A stretch of DNA of 64,000 nucleotides from Metabacillus niabensis (GTDB taxonomy: Bacteria; Bacillota; Bacilli; Bacillales; Bacillaceae): contig NZ_JAIVLH010000001.1 in NCBI RefSeq assembly GCF_020524345.1, forward strand, positions 491,728 through 555,727, given 5' to 3'. This document shows, piece after piece, positions 57,052 through 64,000 of this stretch; within the stretch, counting starts at the first letter, position 1; each line of letters starts with the position of its first letter. The position numbers and the translations under genes were made by a program. Below the pieces are notes generated by a model. It was not told the origin of the DNA. It made no database searches and saw only the letters and a list, made by a program, of their open reading frames with translations.

Positions 57052-57237
57052 TTGGATTCAAAAACGTATCAAGTTTGTGCAACGTGTATACATTTTGAGG
57101 CGATGCGAGAGGATAAAAAAATGATCTATTATTGCAGTCGTTTAAAATACGAAACGAAGCCAACTTATTCGTTTAATTGCTGGAACCCAAAAGAACACGT
57201 TAAAAGGTTAATGGAAAAACGAGGTGGAACGACATGA
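57052..57237 (+). CDS. Small four-cysteine protein
   Basis: A 61-residue protein, MDSKTYQVCATCIHFEAMRE, with later YYCSRL and FNCWNPKEHV; the four cysteines suggest a zinc ribbon. TTG 57052 follows AGGGGGAAA. It overlaps ypbS by 4 bases (ATGA). Function unknown. Confidence 0.75.
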   Translation: MDSKTYQVCATCIHFEAMREDKKMIYYCSRLKYETKPTYSFNCWNPKEHVKRLMEKRGGTT

Positions 57238-57500
57238 GTAACGTACATGAAGCAATAAGTCAGCACAGTAACAATCAGCATCAACACATTCAATCTTTTC
57301 TAAAATTAGAAGCGAAAAGAGAATCATTAATAGAAGAAGCTATATTTCTCTGTGTAAATTCTAAGCCATTTGAAGTTGAGCAAATTAATCAAGTAACATC
57401 TGAAATGAACAGGTTGGCTTCAGAAGGGATTGTACCAATGCGTAAACTGGTAACAAAGGAAATGGTACAGGAATTTGTGGAAAGAAAATATGGAAAATAA
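57234..57500 (+). CDS. ypbS: DUF2533 protein YpbS
   Basis: An 88-residue helical protein; MSNVHEAISQHSNNQHQHI and EGIVPMRKLVTKEMVQEFV fit the YpbS family next to dynA in Bacillus. Function unknown. Confidence 0.83.
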   Translation: MSNVHEAISQHSNNQHQHIQSFLKLEAKRESLIEEAIFLCVNSKPFEVEQINQVTSEMNRLASEGIVPMRKLVTKEMVQEFVERKYGK

Positions 57501-57621
57501 TTATTTCTTAACGTGTAGTGAAAAGTTGTTAGACATTACCAAGGTCCTATTTGATTCAAAAAACCTCTCCTGAGAAAAACTATAAATGTTTCTCTTAACT
57601 TTAGTGGAAGGTGAGGATCTT

Positions 57622-57756
57622 ATGGGACGTACAAAATTAGGTAATGCAAATGCACAACGTAATAATAATAAGAAAAAGAAAAATGATTTTAATACTGAAT
57701 TTGCTTCATATGCTCAAAATGAAGCACTTAAGTTAAGCAGTAAAAATAAAGAGTAA
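57622..57756 (+). CDS. Small protein, 44 residues, spore-protein-like
   Basis: MGRTKLGNANAQRNNNKKKK then NDFNTEFASYAQNEALKLSS KNKE. The central FNTEFAS resembles the gamma-type SASP phrase GTEFASET, but the rest does not. AAGGTGAGG precedes the ATG; a terminator follows. Lysine/asparagine-rich, very hydrophilic. Possibly a minor spore protein; not named. The upstream part of the gap (57501-57621) holds only a GAGAAA/TTTCTC inverted repeat. Confidence 0.72.
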   Translation: MGRTKLGNANAQRNNNKKKKNDFNTEFASYAQNEALKLSSKNKE

Positions 57757-57766
57757 TCAATTTATG

Positions 57767-57800
57767 AAAACCTGTGGAGATAAGTTCTCTACAGGTTTTT
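57767..57800 (+). terminator. Terminator
   Basis: AAAACCTGT-GAGA pairs with TCTC-ACAGGTTTT, followed by TT. Confidence 0.88.
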
Positions 57801-57930
57801 TATGTGTTTATAAACATTAGAAATTGACTTGAAGTACCAAATACAAGGCCTCATTTTTTATGATATACTATTCTTTGATTAAGAAGAAGTATGATTCGAT
57901 AAGTATTTTACTGATTGTGAGGGAGATAAA

Positions 57931-58830
57931 TTGAAAAAAGATCAGCATTTATTAATCGTGGATGGAATGGCTTTGCTTTTTCGCTCGTTCTTTTCAACAT
58001 CTGTTTACGGTCAATTTATGATCAATAGTAAAGGGATTCCGACAAATGCAGTTACTGGTTTATTAAAGCATTTATTTGCTGTTATTGAATATACAAAACC
58101 AACACATATTATTTGTTGTTGGGATATGGGCAGTAAAACATATCGTAATGATTTATTTACTGATTACAAAGCGAATAGACCTGAAGCCCCAATTGAATTA
58201 CAGCCTCAGTTCAACTTGGCAAAAGAAGTAGTAGAAGCACTAAACATAACAAATATTGGTATAGAAGGCTTTGAGGCTGACGATTGTATTGGAACATTAA
58301 CAAAGAAGTTTGAAACTGAAATGAAAATATCCATCGTTACAGGAGATAAGGATATCCTTCAACTATTAAATGATCAAGTGGATGTTTTAATCTTACAAAA
58401 AGGGATAGGAAATTATAAGCATTATACAAGAGATCTATATATTGAAGAATTTGCAATTGAACCACGTATGTTAATTGATGTAAAGGCCTTAATGGGAGAT
58501 TCAAGTGACAACTATCCGGGCGTAAAGGGGATTGGCGAGAAAACAGCTTTTAAACTTATTTCTCAATACAAATCAATTGACGAATTACTTCTATGTTTAT
58601 CCGAACTTTCAAAGAGTCAAAAGATGAAAATTGAAAATGATTTAGAAATGCTCCATCTTTCAAGAAAATTAGCTGAAATTAATTGTACAGCTCCGTTAGA
58701 ATGTATACTGGATGATTCGCTTCTCCTAATTGATGAAGAAAAAGCACTTTCTATCATTAAGGAGCATGAATTAAGAGGGATACAGGCTATACTTAAAAAC
58801 ATCATGTTTTCACAAGAGGAAGCTATATAA
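57931..58830 (+). CDS. ypcP: 5'-3' exonuclease YpcP (FEN/PolA-N family)
   Basis: A 299-residue flap nuclease like the N-terminal domain of DNA polymerase I, involved in RNA primer removal. The metal ligands are in LIVDGMALLFRS, FEADDCIGT and VTGDKDILQL, and the helix-hairpin-helix GVKGIGEKTA is present. TTG 57931 follows GAGGGAGA. A strong terminator follows. Confidence 0.93.
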   Translation: MKKDQHLLIVDGMALLFRSFFSTSVYGQFMINSKGIPTNAVTGLLKHLFAVIEYTKPTHIICCWDMGSKTYRNDLFTDYKANRPEAPIELQPQFNLAKEVVEALNITNIGIEGFEADDCIGTLTKKFETEMKISIVTGDKDILQLLNDQVDVLILQKGIGNYKHYTRDLYIEEFAIEPRMLIDVKALMGDSSDNYPGVKGIGEKTAFKLISQYKSIDELLLCLSELSKSQKMKIENDLEMLHLSRKLAEINCTAPLECILDDSLLLIDEEKALSIIKEHELRGIQAILKNIMFSQEEAI

Positions 58831-58867
58831 AAAAGGATTGAATATGTAATCAAAGCTATACACGTAA

Positions 58868-58930
58868 GCATGCATGATATCGAAGTAAGAGAGAGAGCCT
58901 TCGACTCATGCATGTTATTTTATTTTGTGT
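58868..58930 (+). terminator. ypcP terminator
   Basis: CATGCATGA and TATCGAAG pair with CTTCGA and TCATGCATG, followed by TTATTTTATTTTGTGTTTTT. It overlaps the 3' end of sspL on the other strand. Confidence 0.82.
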
Positions 58931-59060
58931 TTTTCTTCTTGGCAGCATTTTCTAGTTTGCTTTTCGGTTCCATAGAGAATTCAACATCTGCTGCGTGTCC
59001 TTGGGGATTTACACTTGGGGCTTTTTTTCCTCGATTATTTCCTCTTTTTTCACTACTCAT
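58920..59060 (-). CDS. sspL: Small acid-soluble spore protein L-like
   Basis: A 46-residue protein: MSSEKRGNNRGKKAPSVNPQ, later EPKSKLENAAKKKNTK. The PQG and PKSKLEN-AKK-NTK features match SspL, a minor forespore protein. GGAGGTGG lies seven bases before ATG 59060 on the minus strand. It lies next to ypcP. Confidence 0.75.
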   Translation of the reverse strand: MSSEKRGNNRGKKAPSVNPQGHAADVEFSMEPKSKLENAAKKKNTK

Positions 59061-59219
59061 GTGATAGCCACCTCCAATACTAGTATGACCTACTACCTAA
59101 AAAATACGTATTGAATAATTGTGATAAAAGTAGCAAAGATTGGTAACGAAAAATGAAAAAAATGATAGAATTTGTCGACGTTTTTAGATAAGATCAAAGG
59201 AGGACAACGTAAACAAAGG

Positions 59220-59498
59220 ATGAATTTTAATATGATTGGAACGGTTAGTGAATATGTTGATCACTTAATAAGCAAAGGATTTGTATTAGGGGATGATGCA
59301 AATGGGTTTATAGCATTTGGTCAACAGTACACAGATACAGTAGATGAAGTAGTTATAATAGCGATTGAATTAACATTAAAGATTCAAAAGGAATTTGACG
59401 GCTCATTTTTTATTTCCCTGCTTGAAAATTTTAAATCAGAAAAAATAAACAATCGTAAACAAGCTCTTCTTTTCATTGAATCCTTACACTTAATATGA
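59220..59498 (+). CDS. Hypothetical protein, 92 residues
   Basis: MNFNMIGTVSEYVDHLISKG opens a small helical protein with FVLGDDANGFIAFGQQYTDT. AAAGGAGG lies about 15 bases before ATG 59220 and AAAGG immediately before, so the start is uncertain (ATG 59232 is also possible). No family recognised. Confidence 0.65.
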   Translation: MNFNMIGTVSEYVDHLISKGFVLGDDANGFIAFGQQYTDTVDEVVIIAIELTLKIQKEFDGSFFISLLENFKSEKINNRKQALLFIESLHLI

Positions 59499-59566
59499 GA
59501 TGTGAATGTGAAGCTATTTCTAGGGATGAAATAGCTTGGAATATCATACTCAACAATTAACACCAT

Positions 59567-60463
59567 TTAGATATGATTAGTTTGTTTCAGCTCTCTTTTA
59601 AGCAGCTTGGGGAGTTCGGTTGTTATCATAGCAGTAAAAATGAAACAGCATCCGATTAATCCATACATGGGCAACCGTTCATTGAGAACAAAAAATGCTG
59701 TTATTGCTGCAAAAACAGGTTCCATTGCAAAAATGATGGCGACTCTTGCCGCACTTGTAAACTGTTGAAATTTAGTTTGGATATAAAAGGCAATAGCAGT
59801 TGCAAAAATGGATGTTATGAACAATGCCAAGATAACGTCTCCATGTAACACTTTATTAAAAGAAACCGAGGTTTTTTCAAACGTAAATGAACTTAGAAAG
59901 CTTAGTAAAGATACCGTCAATAATTGAATAATGGTTAAAGGTAGTGCAGGATGTTGGTCAGTATATTTACTTGTAAACACAATATGAAAAGCGAATCCGA
60001 TTGCACATATTAAAATAAGTAAATCCCCAAAGTTTATCTGTGATATACCTGCTAATGTTAAAAAATAAAGACCAACTGTGCCAAAACCAGCACTAATGAA
60101 AATGATGAGTTTTGGTGGTTCTTTTAAATAGAAGATAGCGAGTATGGGAACAATCAACACACTTAATCCAGTAATAAAACCTGCTTTAGAAGATGTTGTA
60201 TAAATAAGACCTACTGTTTGAAAGGCATAGCCTATAAATAAAAAGAATCCCAAGAAAGTGCCTGCTTTCATTAACTTCAGTGTAAAGAACTTGTTTCCAT
60301 TCTTCCCTACAAACAATGAGAGGATAATGGCTGCTATAAGGAACCGAATACCATTAAATAAATGTGGCGGTAATGTTTGAACCGCATTTTGTACAATGAC
60401 AAAGGTGGAACCCCAAATAAAAGCAACAAATAATAGACTTCCGTCTGCAAATAGTTTTTTCAT
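59567..60463 (-). CDS. EamA/DMT family transporter
   Basis: A 298-residue membrane protein with about ten helices in two EamA repeats; WGSTFVIVQNAVQTLPPHLF and the second-half AIFAMEPVFAAITAFFVLNE are typical. The substrate is unknown. The start at MKKLFADGSLL is chosen; the frame extends nine codons further but without a ribosome binding site. It follows the RNase H-like gene on the minus strand. Confidence 0.87.
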   Translation of the reverse strand: MKKLFADGSLLFVAFIWGSTFVIVQNAVQTLPPHLFNGIRFLIAAIILSLFVGKNGNKFFTLKLMKAGTFLGFFLFIGYAFQTVGLIYTTSSKAGFITGLSVLIVPILAIFYLKEPPKLIIFISAGFGTVGLYFLTLAGISQINFGDLLILICAIGFAFHIVFTSKYTDQHPALPLTIIQLLTVSLLSFLSSFTFEKTSVSFNKVLHGDVILALFITSIFATAIAFYIQTKFQQFTSAARVAIIFAMEPVFAAITAFFVLNERLPMYGLIGCCFIFTAMITTELPKLLKRELKQTNHI

Positions 60464-60501
60464 TACATTCACTCTTTCAAATACAATCATTTTTTAATAA
60501 A

Positions 60502-60888
60502 TTATTGGTTACGTACGGCATTTCTTGCAAGTTGATCAGCTACTTTGTTTTCTTTACTTGGAATCCATTTAATGAAAAATAAATCAAACTCCTTAGCGAG
60601 TTCAAGTATTTTTTCTAAAAGGGGGGAATATTGGCTATTTTTTACGTATTGCTTTTCAATTGCACGATCAACTAATTGTGAATCTGTTCTGAACGATACA
60701 ACTTTAAACCCATTTTGAATGCAAATCTCCATACCCTTTATAACCGCATGGTATTCCGCTTCATGATTTGTCATTAAGCCTAGTGGTATAGAGAATTCCT
60801 CGGCTTTTCCATGTCCTCTAATAAATACACCTGCTCCTGATGGACCGGGATCACCGGCACTGGCTCCGTCAACATATATTTCAATCAA
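60502..60888 (-). CDS. ypdQ: RNase HI-like protein YpdQ
   Basis: A 128-residue RNase H fold. The four carboxylates are IYVDGAS, NHEAEYHAV, RTDSQLV and KVADQLAR. Start TTG 60888 follows GGAGGTAAAT. B. subtilis YpdQ has little activity and its role is unclear. It diverges from ypeP, a second RNase HI-like gene. Confidence 0.85.
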   Translation of the reverse strand: MIEIYVDGASAGDPGPSGAGVFIRGHGKAEEFSIPLGLMTNHEAEYHAVIKGMEICIQNGFKVVSFRTDSQLVDRAIEKQYVKNSQYSPLLEKILELAKEFDLFFIKWIPSKENKVADQLARNAVRNQ

Positions 60889-61080
60889 TAATTTACCTCC
60901 TCATACCTAATCCTTTTATAAATCAGCAAACGATGGTAAAATAATTACCATTGATCTCACACAACATAGGAATCATTATTATAATAAATCGAATATGATT
61001 ATAGCATATTGATTACATTAATAAATATAAAGACTACTTTTAATTACCTTATAATAATTCATGTTCAGGAGTGGACGTAG

Positions 61081-61758
61081 TTGAAATATCGAATTGAGTG
61101 GATGTATCAAACTAAAAAGAAAATGCAAACAGAGCTTGTATCTGATTTTCTTTCATTAAATGAAGTGATTATGATATCAGAAGATATTTTACAAACGGGA
61201 AGAGTAAAGGACATTACGTATACTTCAGAAGATGGACAAACATGGAATCTTAAAGAGTTAAAAAAGTTAAAAGATATTGTAAAAGATGAACCTCACGATG
61301 TCGTTGCATACTTTGATGGCGGATTTCATAAAAATACTAAACTGGCTGGATTTGGAGCAGTGATCTATTTTACCCAAAGTGGAAATAGGCATAGAATAAG
61401 AATGAATGAAAAAGCAAATGAAATTGACTCTAATAATGAGGCGGAATATGCAGCTTTTGCTTATTTAATTAAAGTTCTTGAAGAATATGGAATATCAAGA
61501 CAAAAGGTATTATTTAAAGGTGACTCACAGGTGGTATTAAACCAACTTTCCGGTGAATGGCCGTGTTATGAACCGGAATTTAATCTATGGCTTGATCGAA
61601 TTGAAGCTAAACTTAATCTACTAAGAATAACTCCGGAATATGAACCAGTGTCAAGAAAAGAAAATACCGAGGCTGATAAATTGGCCACTCAAGCGTTGGA
61701 AGGTATTGAAATTAAAAGTAAGATGACGATAGATGAGGGCGTTGAAATGGATGAATAA
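61081..61758 (+). CDS. ypeP: RNase HI-like protein YpeP
   Basis: A 225-residue protein: an 80-residue N-terminal extension with no recognised fold, then an RNase H domain with AYFDGGFHKN, NNEAEYAAF, KGDSQVVLNQL and ENTEADKLATQA (catalytic carboxylates present). TTG 61081 follows AGGAGTGG. It overlaps ypeQ by 8 bases. Confidence 0.86.
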   Translation: MKYRIEWMYQTKKKMQTELVSDFLSLNEVIMISEDILQTGRVKDITYTSEDGQTWNLKELKKLKDIVKDEPHDVVAYFDGGFHKNTKLAGFGAVIYFTQSGNRHRIRMNEKANEIDSNNEAEYAAFAYLIKVLEEYGISRQKVLFKGDSQVVLNQLSGEWPCYEPEFNLWLDRIEAKLNLLRITPEYEPVSRKENTEADKLATQALEGIEIKSKMTIDEGVEMDE

Positions 61759-61927
61759 AAAACAAACCTTACAAGAGTTAAGTGAAATTATTGACACCTA
61801 CTGTTCAAATTGTTTATTAAAAAAACATTTTAGAGAAGAATTTGGTAAAACATATGCTCATACTTTTTGTATAAAAAGTTGTACTGTTGGAGAAAAAATA
61901 AAAAGTGTTGGCAAAAAATTGATCTAA
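61751..61927 (+). CDS. ypeQ: Small zinc-finger protein YpeQ
   Basis: A 58-residue protein with the zinc ligands CSNCLLKKHF, HTFCIKSC. MNKKQTLQELSEIIDTYCSN is the chosen start (ATG 61751); the frame extends upstream inside ypeP. Coupled to ypeP, as in B. subtilis. Confidence 0.8.
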   Translation: MNKKQTLQELSEIIDTYCSNCLLKKHFREEFGKTYAHTFCIKSCTVGEKIKSVGKKLI

Positions 61928-61957
61928 AAAAATCCGCTTCTTAGCGGATTTTTTTAA
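61925..61957. terminator. Bidirectional terminator
   Basis: AAAAAAATCCGC pairs with GCGGATTTTTTT; it serves ypeQ (plus) and the DUF2564 gene (minus). Confidence 0.92.
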
Positions 61958-61971
61958 ACCTAAAAATAGCA

Positions 61972-62238
61972 TTAATGTTTAGCTTCTGACAACTGATGTT
62001 GACACTGGTCTATCAGTTGTTGTTGTTTTGTTAAAAAGTCCTGGTCAAAACCTGTATTGGAAGTTAGATTCATTAGTGCTTTAGCATCATTAATTGCATT
62101 CTCAGCATTTTTAATTGCTTCAGGATCCATTTGCATTGTAGCTGCTCCAACCATTTTTTGTGCAGCTTTAACTGATGCTTCCAGCTGTGCGATTTCATTC
62201 ATTCCACTAATTAATCCTGTGTGATTAATTTGGTCCAT
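61972..62238 (-). CDS. ypzA: DUF2564 protein YpzA
   Basis: An 88-residue helical protein. ASVKAAQKMVGAATMQMD, AINDAKALMN and FLTKQQQLIDQCQHQLSEAK match the YpzA pattern of B. subtilis. Function unknown. GGAGGTGG precedes ATG 62238. Confidence 0.8.
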   Translation of the reverse strand: MDQINHTGLISGMNEIAQLEASVKAAQKMVGAATMQMDPEAIKNAENAINDAKALMNLTSNTGFDQDFLTKQQQLIDQCQHQLSEAKH

Positions 62239-62437
62239 GTTAATACCACCTCCAAAGATAGTTTTTGTTTAATTATTAATAATATTCGTTAAAAAAAACA
62301 TTCTATTTTTTATATCACATTTTTAAATGTCGTGTTAAAATGAAAATAGAATTCATCTTGTAAAAAAATAGAACAAATATAAAACATATTTACTAGAAAT
62401 TGTCGATTTATAAATAAGGGGAGAGGGGGTTAAGGAC

Positions 62438-62629
62438 TTGACGAATGGTCCATTAGATTCATCAATAAAAGAAGCTTTTCAGGAAATTTATAAAGATATT
62501 GACAAATTGGTCTTTATAGCGAACAACGCGAATGTATTCAACCATAATGAAGTATCCCGGATCGAGAAAAGTATTAAACAAAATGTAAAAGCAATTGAGT
62601 ATTTACTAATAAGTCAAAAGTCATTATAA
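62438..62629 (+). CDS. Small hypothetical protein, 63 residues
   Basis: TTG 62438 opens MTNGPLDSSIKEAFQEIYKD, a single helical hairpin-like protein (NHNEVSRIEKSIKQNVKAIE). AGAGGGGG and AAGGAC precede. No family recognised. Confidence 0.62.
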   Translation: MTNGPLDSSIKEAFQEIYKDIDKLVFIANNANVFNHNEVSRIEKSIKQNVKAIEYLLISQKSL

Positions 62630-62633
62630 GAAA

Positions 62634-62667
62634 AAAAGAGGTGGAAATAATCCAACCTCTTTTTGTT
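62634..62667. terminator. Bidirectional terminator
   Basis: AGAGGT-GGA pairs with TCCA-ACCTCT, with A and T tracts on either side; it serves the 63-residue gene and cspD. Confidence 0.82.
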
Positions 62668-62706
62668 TAAGTTTTGTTTTATGTTAAATCACAATTACAC
62701 TAGTGA

Positions 62707-62907
62707 TTATAACTTTGTAACGTTAGCAGCTTGTGGTCCGCGGTTACCTTCAACGATTTCAAAAGAAACCTCTTGACCTTCTTCTAATGATTTGTATCCT
62801 TCGCCTTGAATAGCTGTAAAGTGTACGAATACATCGTCTCCACCTTCAACTTCGATAAATCCGAAACCTTTTTCGTTATTGAACCATTTTACTTTACCGT
62901 TTTGCAT
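62707..62907 (-). CDS. cspD: Cold-shock protein CspD
   Basis: A 66-residue cold-shock domain protein, almost the same as B. subtilis CspD ([20 protein letters not shown], later [16 protein letters not shown]). RNP1 and RNP2 are intact. AGGAGG precedes the ATG. Place and neighbours (ypzA) match B. subtilis. Confidence 0.95.
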   Translation of the reverse strand: MQNGKVKWFNNEKGFGFIEVEGGDDVFVHFTAIQGEGYKSLEEGQEVSFEIVEGNRGPQAANVTKL

Positions 62908-63090
62908 AGTACTTAATCCTCCTAATACTGTAGCACAGGTGGTGCTAAAAAAAATTTTATCATTTAAGAATATGATATGTAAGGTGTAGACATGATGTGA
63001 AAACTAGGTTGTTACCAATATATACTCATCTTAATGATAATTTCACTATACACTAATCTCAAGATATACGTCAAGGCAAAGTAGCATATT

Positions 63091-63118
63091 TTAACATAAC
63101 TTTCTGAAAGTTTATAAT
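63091..63118 (+). promoter_or_regulatory. Promoter of the 89-residue gene
   Basis: TTAACA (63091-63096), 16 bases, TATAAT (63113-63118). It lies 53 bases before the GTG start. Confidence 0.7.
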
Positions 63119-63170
63119 AGATTCGTATGTACAAGCATATAATGGCTAAAACGAGTAGAGGATGGTCTTT

Positions 63171-63440
63171 GTGAGAAAGATTAAAATAGGAAACAAAGTT
63201 ATTTTTGTGACGTGCCATCGAAAAATAGATCATATAAAATTCGATAAAATATGTCATTTGATTTTACAATTAGGTAATGACATTTTTCACCTGGAAAAAT
63301 CCTCTGTCTTCTTAATTCAAGGTAATGAAGAGAACTATGTAGTAGAAAGAATGAATACTGACACCTATACAATACATGTCCATTATGTTATTTATAAACA
63401 GAGAGTATATAAATTAACTGAAAATCAGACAATAAGTTAA
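63171..63440 (+). CDS. Hypothetical protein, 89 residues
   Basis: GTG 63171 opens MRKIKIGNKVIFVTCHRKID; the rest is beta-rich and basic (ENYVVERMNTDTYTIHVHYV). AGAGG lies about nine bases upstream; ATG 63162 is an alternative. No family recognised. Confidence 0.65.
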   Translation: MRKIKIGNKVIFVTCHRKIDHIKFDKICHLILQLGNDIFHLEKSSVFLIQGNEENYVVERMNTDTYTIHVHYVIYKQRVYKLTENQTIS

Positions 63441-63590
63441 AAGAAAACTAGTTCCCTTTTTTTAAAAAAAGTTTATAATAATGGTAATACGATATGTAGC
63501 TTATATTGGCTGCATCATAGATGAATGATACATAATCATCGCATTTATATTTAAAGCTGCATTGGCTATCTTGAAAGGGGTTTTTGAAAA

Positions 63591-63857
63591 ATGGTAGAAA
63601 AAACATTTACAATTACAAGTGAAGCAGGCCTTCACGCTAGACCAGCAACTGCATTAGTAAATGCGGTTAATTCATTCACTGCAGATGTAAACCTAGAAGC
63701 GAATGGACGAACTGTAAATCTAAAATCGATAATGGGTGTTATGTCTCTTGGGATTTCTAAAGGAACTCAAGTGAAAATTTCTGCAAGTGGAAGTGACGAG
63801 GAAGCGGCTTTAGAAGCTGTAGAAAGAGCGATCACAACTGAAGGTTTAGGAGAGTAA
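63591..63857 (+). CDS. Phosphocarrier HPr, stand-alone gene
   Basis: An 88-residue HPr with both functional sites: EAGLHARPATAL (His15, phosphorylated by enzyme I) and LKSIMGVMSLGIS (Ser46, regulatory site of HPr kinase). It has a canonical HPr sequence and is followed by a terminator rather than ptsI, so it is not in the usual ptsGHI operon. It may be the only ptsH moved here, or a second copy. RBS AAAGGGG. Confidence 0.9.
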   Translation: MVEKTFTITSEAGLHARPATALVNAVNSFTADVNLEANGRTVNLKSIMGVMSLGISKGTQVKISASGSDEEAALEAVERAITTEGLGE

Positions 63858-63913
63858 CTAGAAAAAGAGCGACATTTCATGGAGGCCACTGAAAAAGTCT
63901 CTATATCGTTTTA

Positions 63914-63957
63914 AGCGAAGGCTTTCTCGATTTTATCGAGGAAGTCTTCGCTATTTT
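63914..63957 (+). terminator. HPr gene terminator
   Basis: AGCGAAG-CTTTCTCGA pairs with TCGAGGAAG-CTTCGCT, followed by ATTTTCATTT. Confidence 0.85.
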
Positions 63958-63996
63958 CATTTAAAATAAATATATAAACTCTAGGTGGTGTTCAGA

Positions 63997-64000
63997 TGAT
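63997..64000 (+). CDS. Start of a gene cut by the window end
   Basis: AGGTGGTG followed by ATGAT at the last bases suggests a start codon at 63997; nothing more can be said. Confidence 0.35.

Noticed and set aside
58870..59064. Plus-strand 64-codon frame
   Set aside because: It is antisense to sspL and begins inside the ypcP terminator.

Overview
The window is a chromosome segment of a low-GC, endospore-forming Bacillaceae. The evidence is gene content and order that closely track the Bacillus subtilis ypiA-to-cspD region, many AAGGAGG-type ribosome binding sites with frequent TTG and GTG starts, spore genes (sspM, sspL, csgA, cotD, yppG) and bacillithiol synthesis genes. No rRNA, tRNA, complete insertion sequence, prophage or CRISPR array was seen. 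Gene names follow B. subtilis orthologues recognised from memory of their sequences; no database search was run.

Layout. 0-6.4 kb: ypiA, ypiB/reoY, ypiF, the cytochrome bc complex qcrABC, and ypjA-ypjB. 6.5-13.1 kb: a YitT-family gene on the minus strand, then a plus-strand run ypjD-dapB-mgsA-bshB1-bshA-cca-birA (lysine/cell wall, methylglyoxal, bacillithiol, tRNA CCA ends, biotin). 13.1-15.7 kb: panBCD behind a leader RNA that looks like the orphan pan riboswitch candidate. 15.9-26.5 kb: dinG, ypmAB, asnS, dnaD, nth, ypoC, and ponA-recU on the minus strand. 26.6-31.3 kb: a spore-linked patch of very small genes, including a four-gene minus-strand csgA operon. 31.4-43.5 kb: ypqE, the mitomycin-repair pair mrfAB, cotD, ypsA-gpsB, the RNase P RNA, ypsC, the helicase ypvA and the M32 peptidase ypwA. 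43.6-45.9 kb: xpt-pbuX under a guanine riboswitch and probable PurR boxes.

45.9-51.1 kb is the accessory part. It has poorly conserved small genes, a cold-shock gene, a decayed second copy of the pbuX 3' end, an HPr-like protein lacking the phosphorylatable histidine, two CxxCxGxG zinc proteins around a SHOCT-domain gene, an orphan VWA-like domain and a small-RNA candidate. 51.4-64 kb returns to the conserved order: the type III polyketide synthase pair bpsAB, a Fur-box-controlled 29-residue membrane peptide, dynamin-like dynA, ypbS, the 5'-3' exonuclease ypcP, sspL, two RNase H-like genes, ypzA, cspD and a stand-alone HPr gene.

The strongest non-coding signals are the pan leader (terminator and competing antiterminator visible), the xpt guanine riboswitch with a mobile-looking repeat inserted between its terminator and xpt, a three-copy family of palindromic intergenic repeats, an SOS-box-like site inside the mrfAB promoter, and two Fur boxes over the 29-codon gene. 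The most unusual protein is a small relative of the phage Acb2/Tad1-type hairpin family located inside the sporulation csgA operon.
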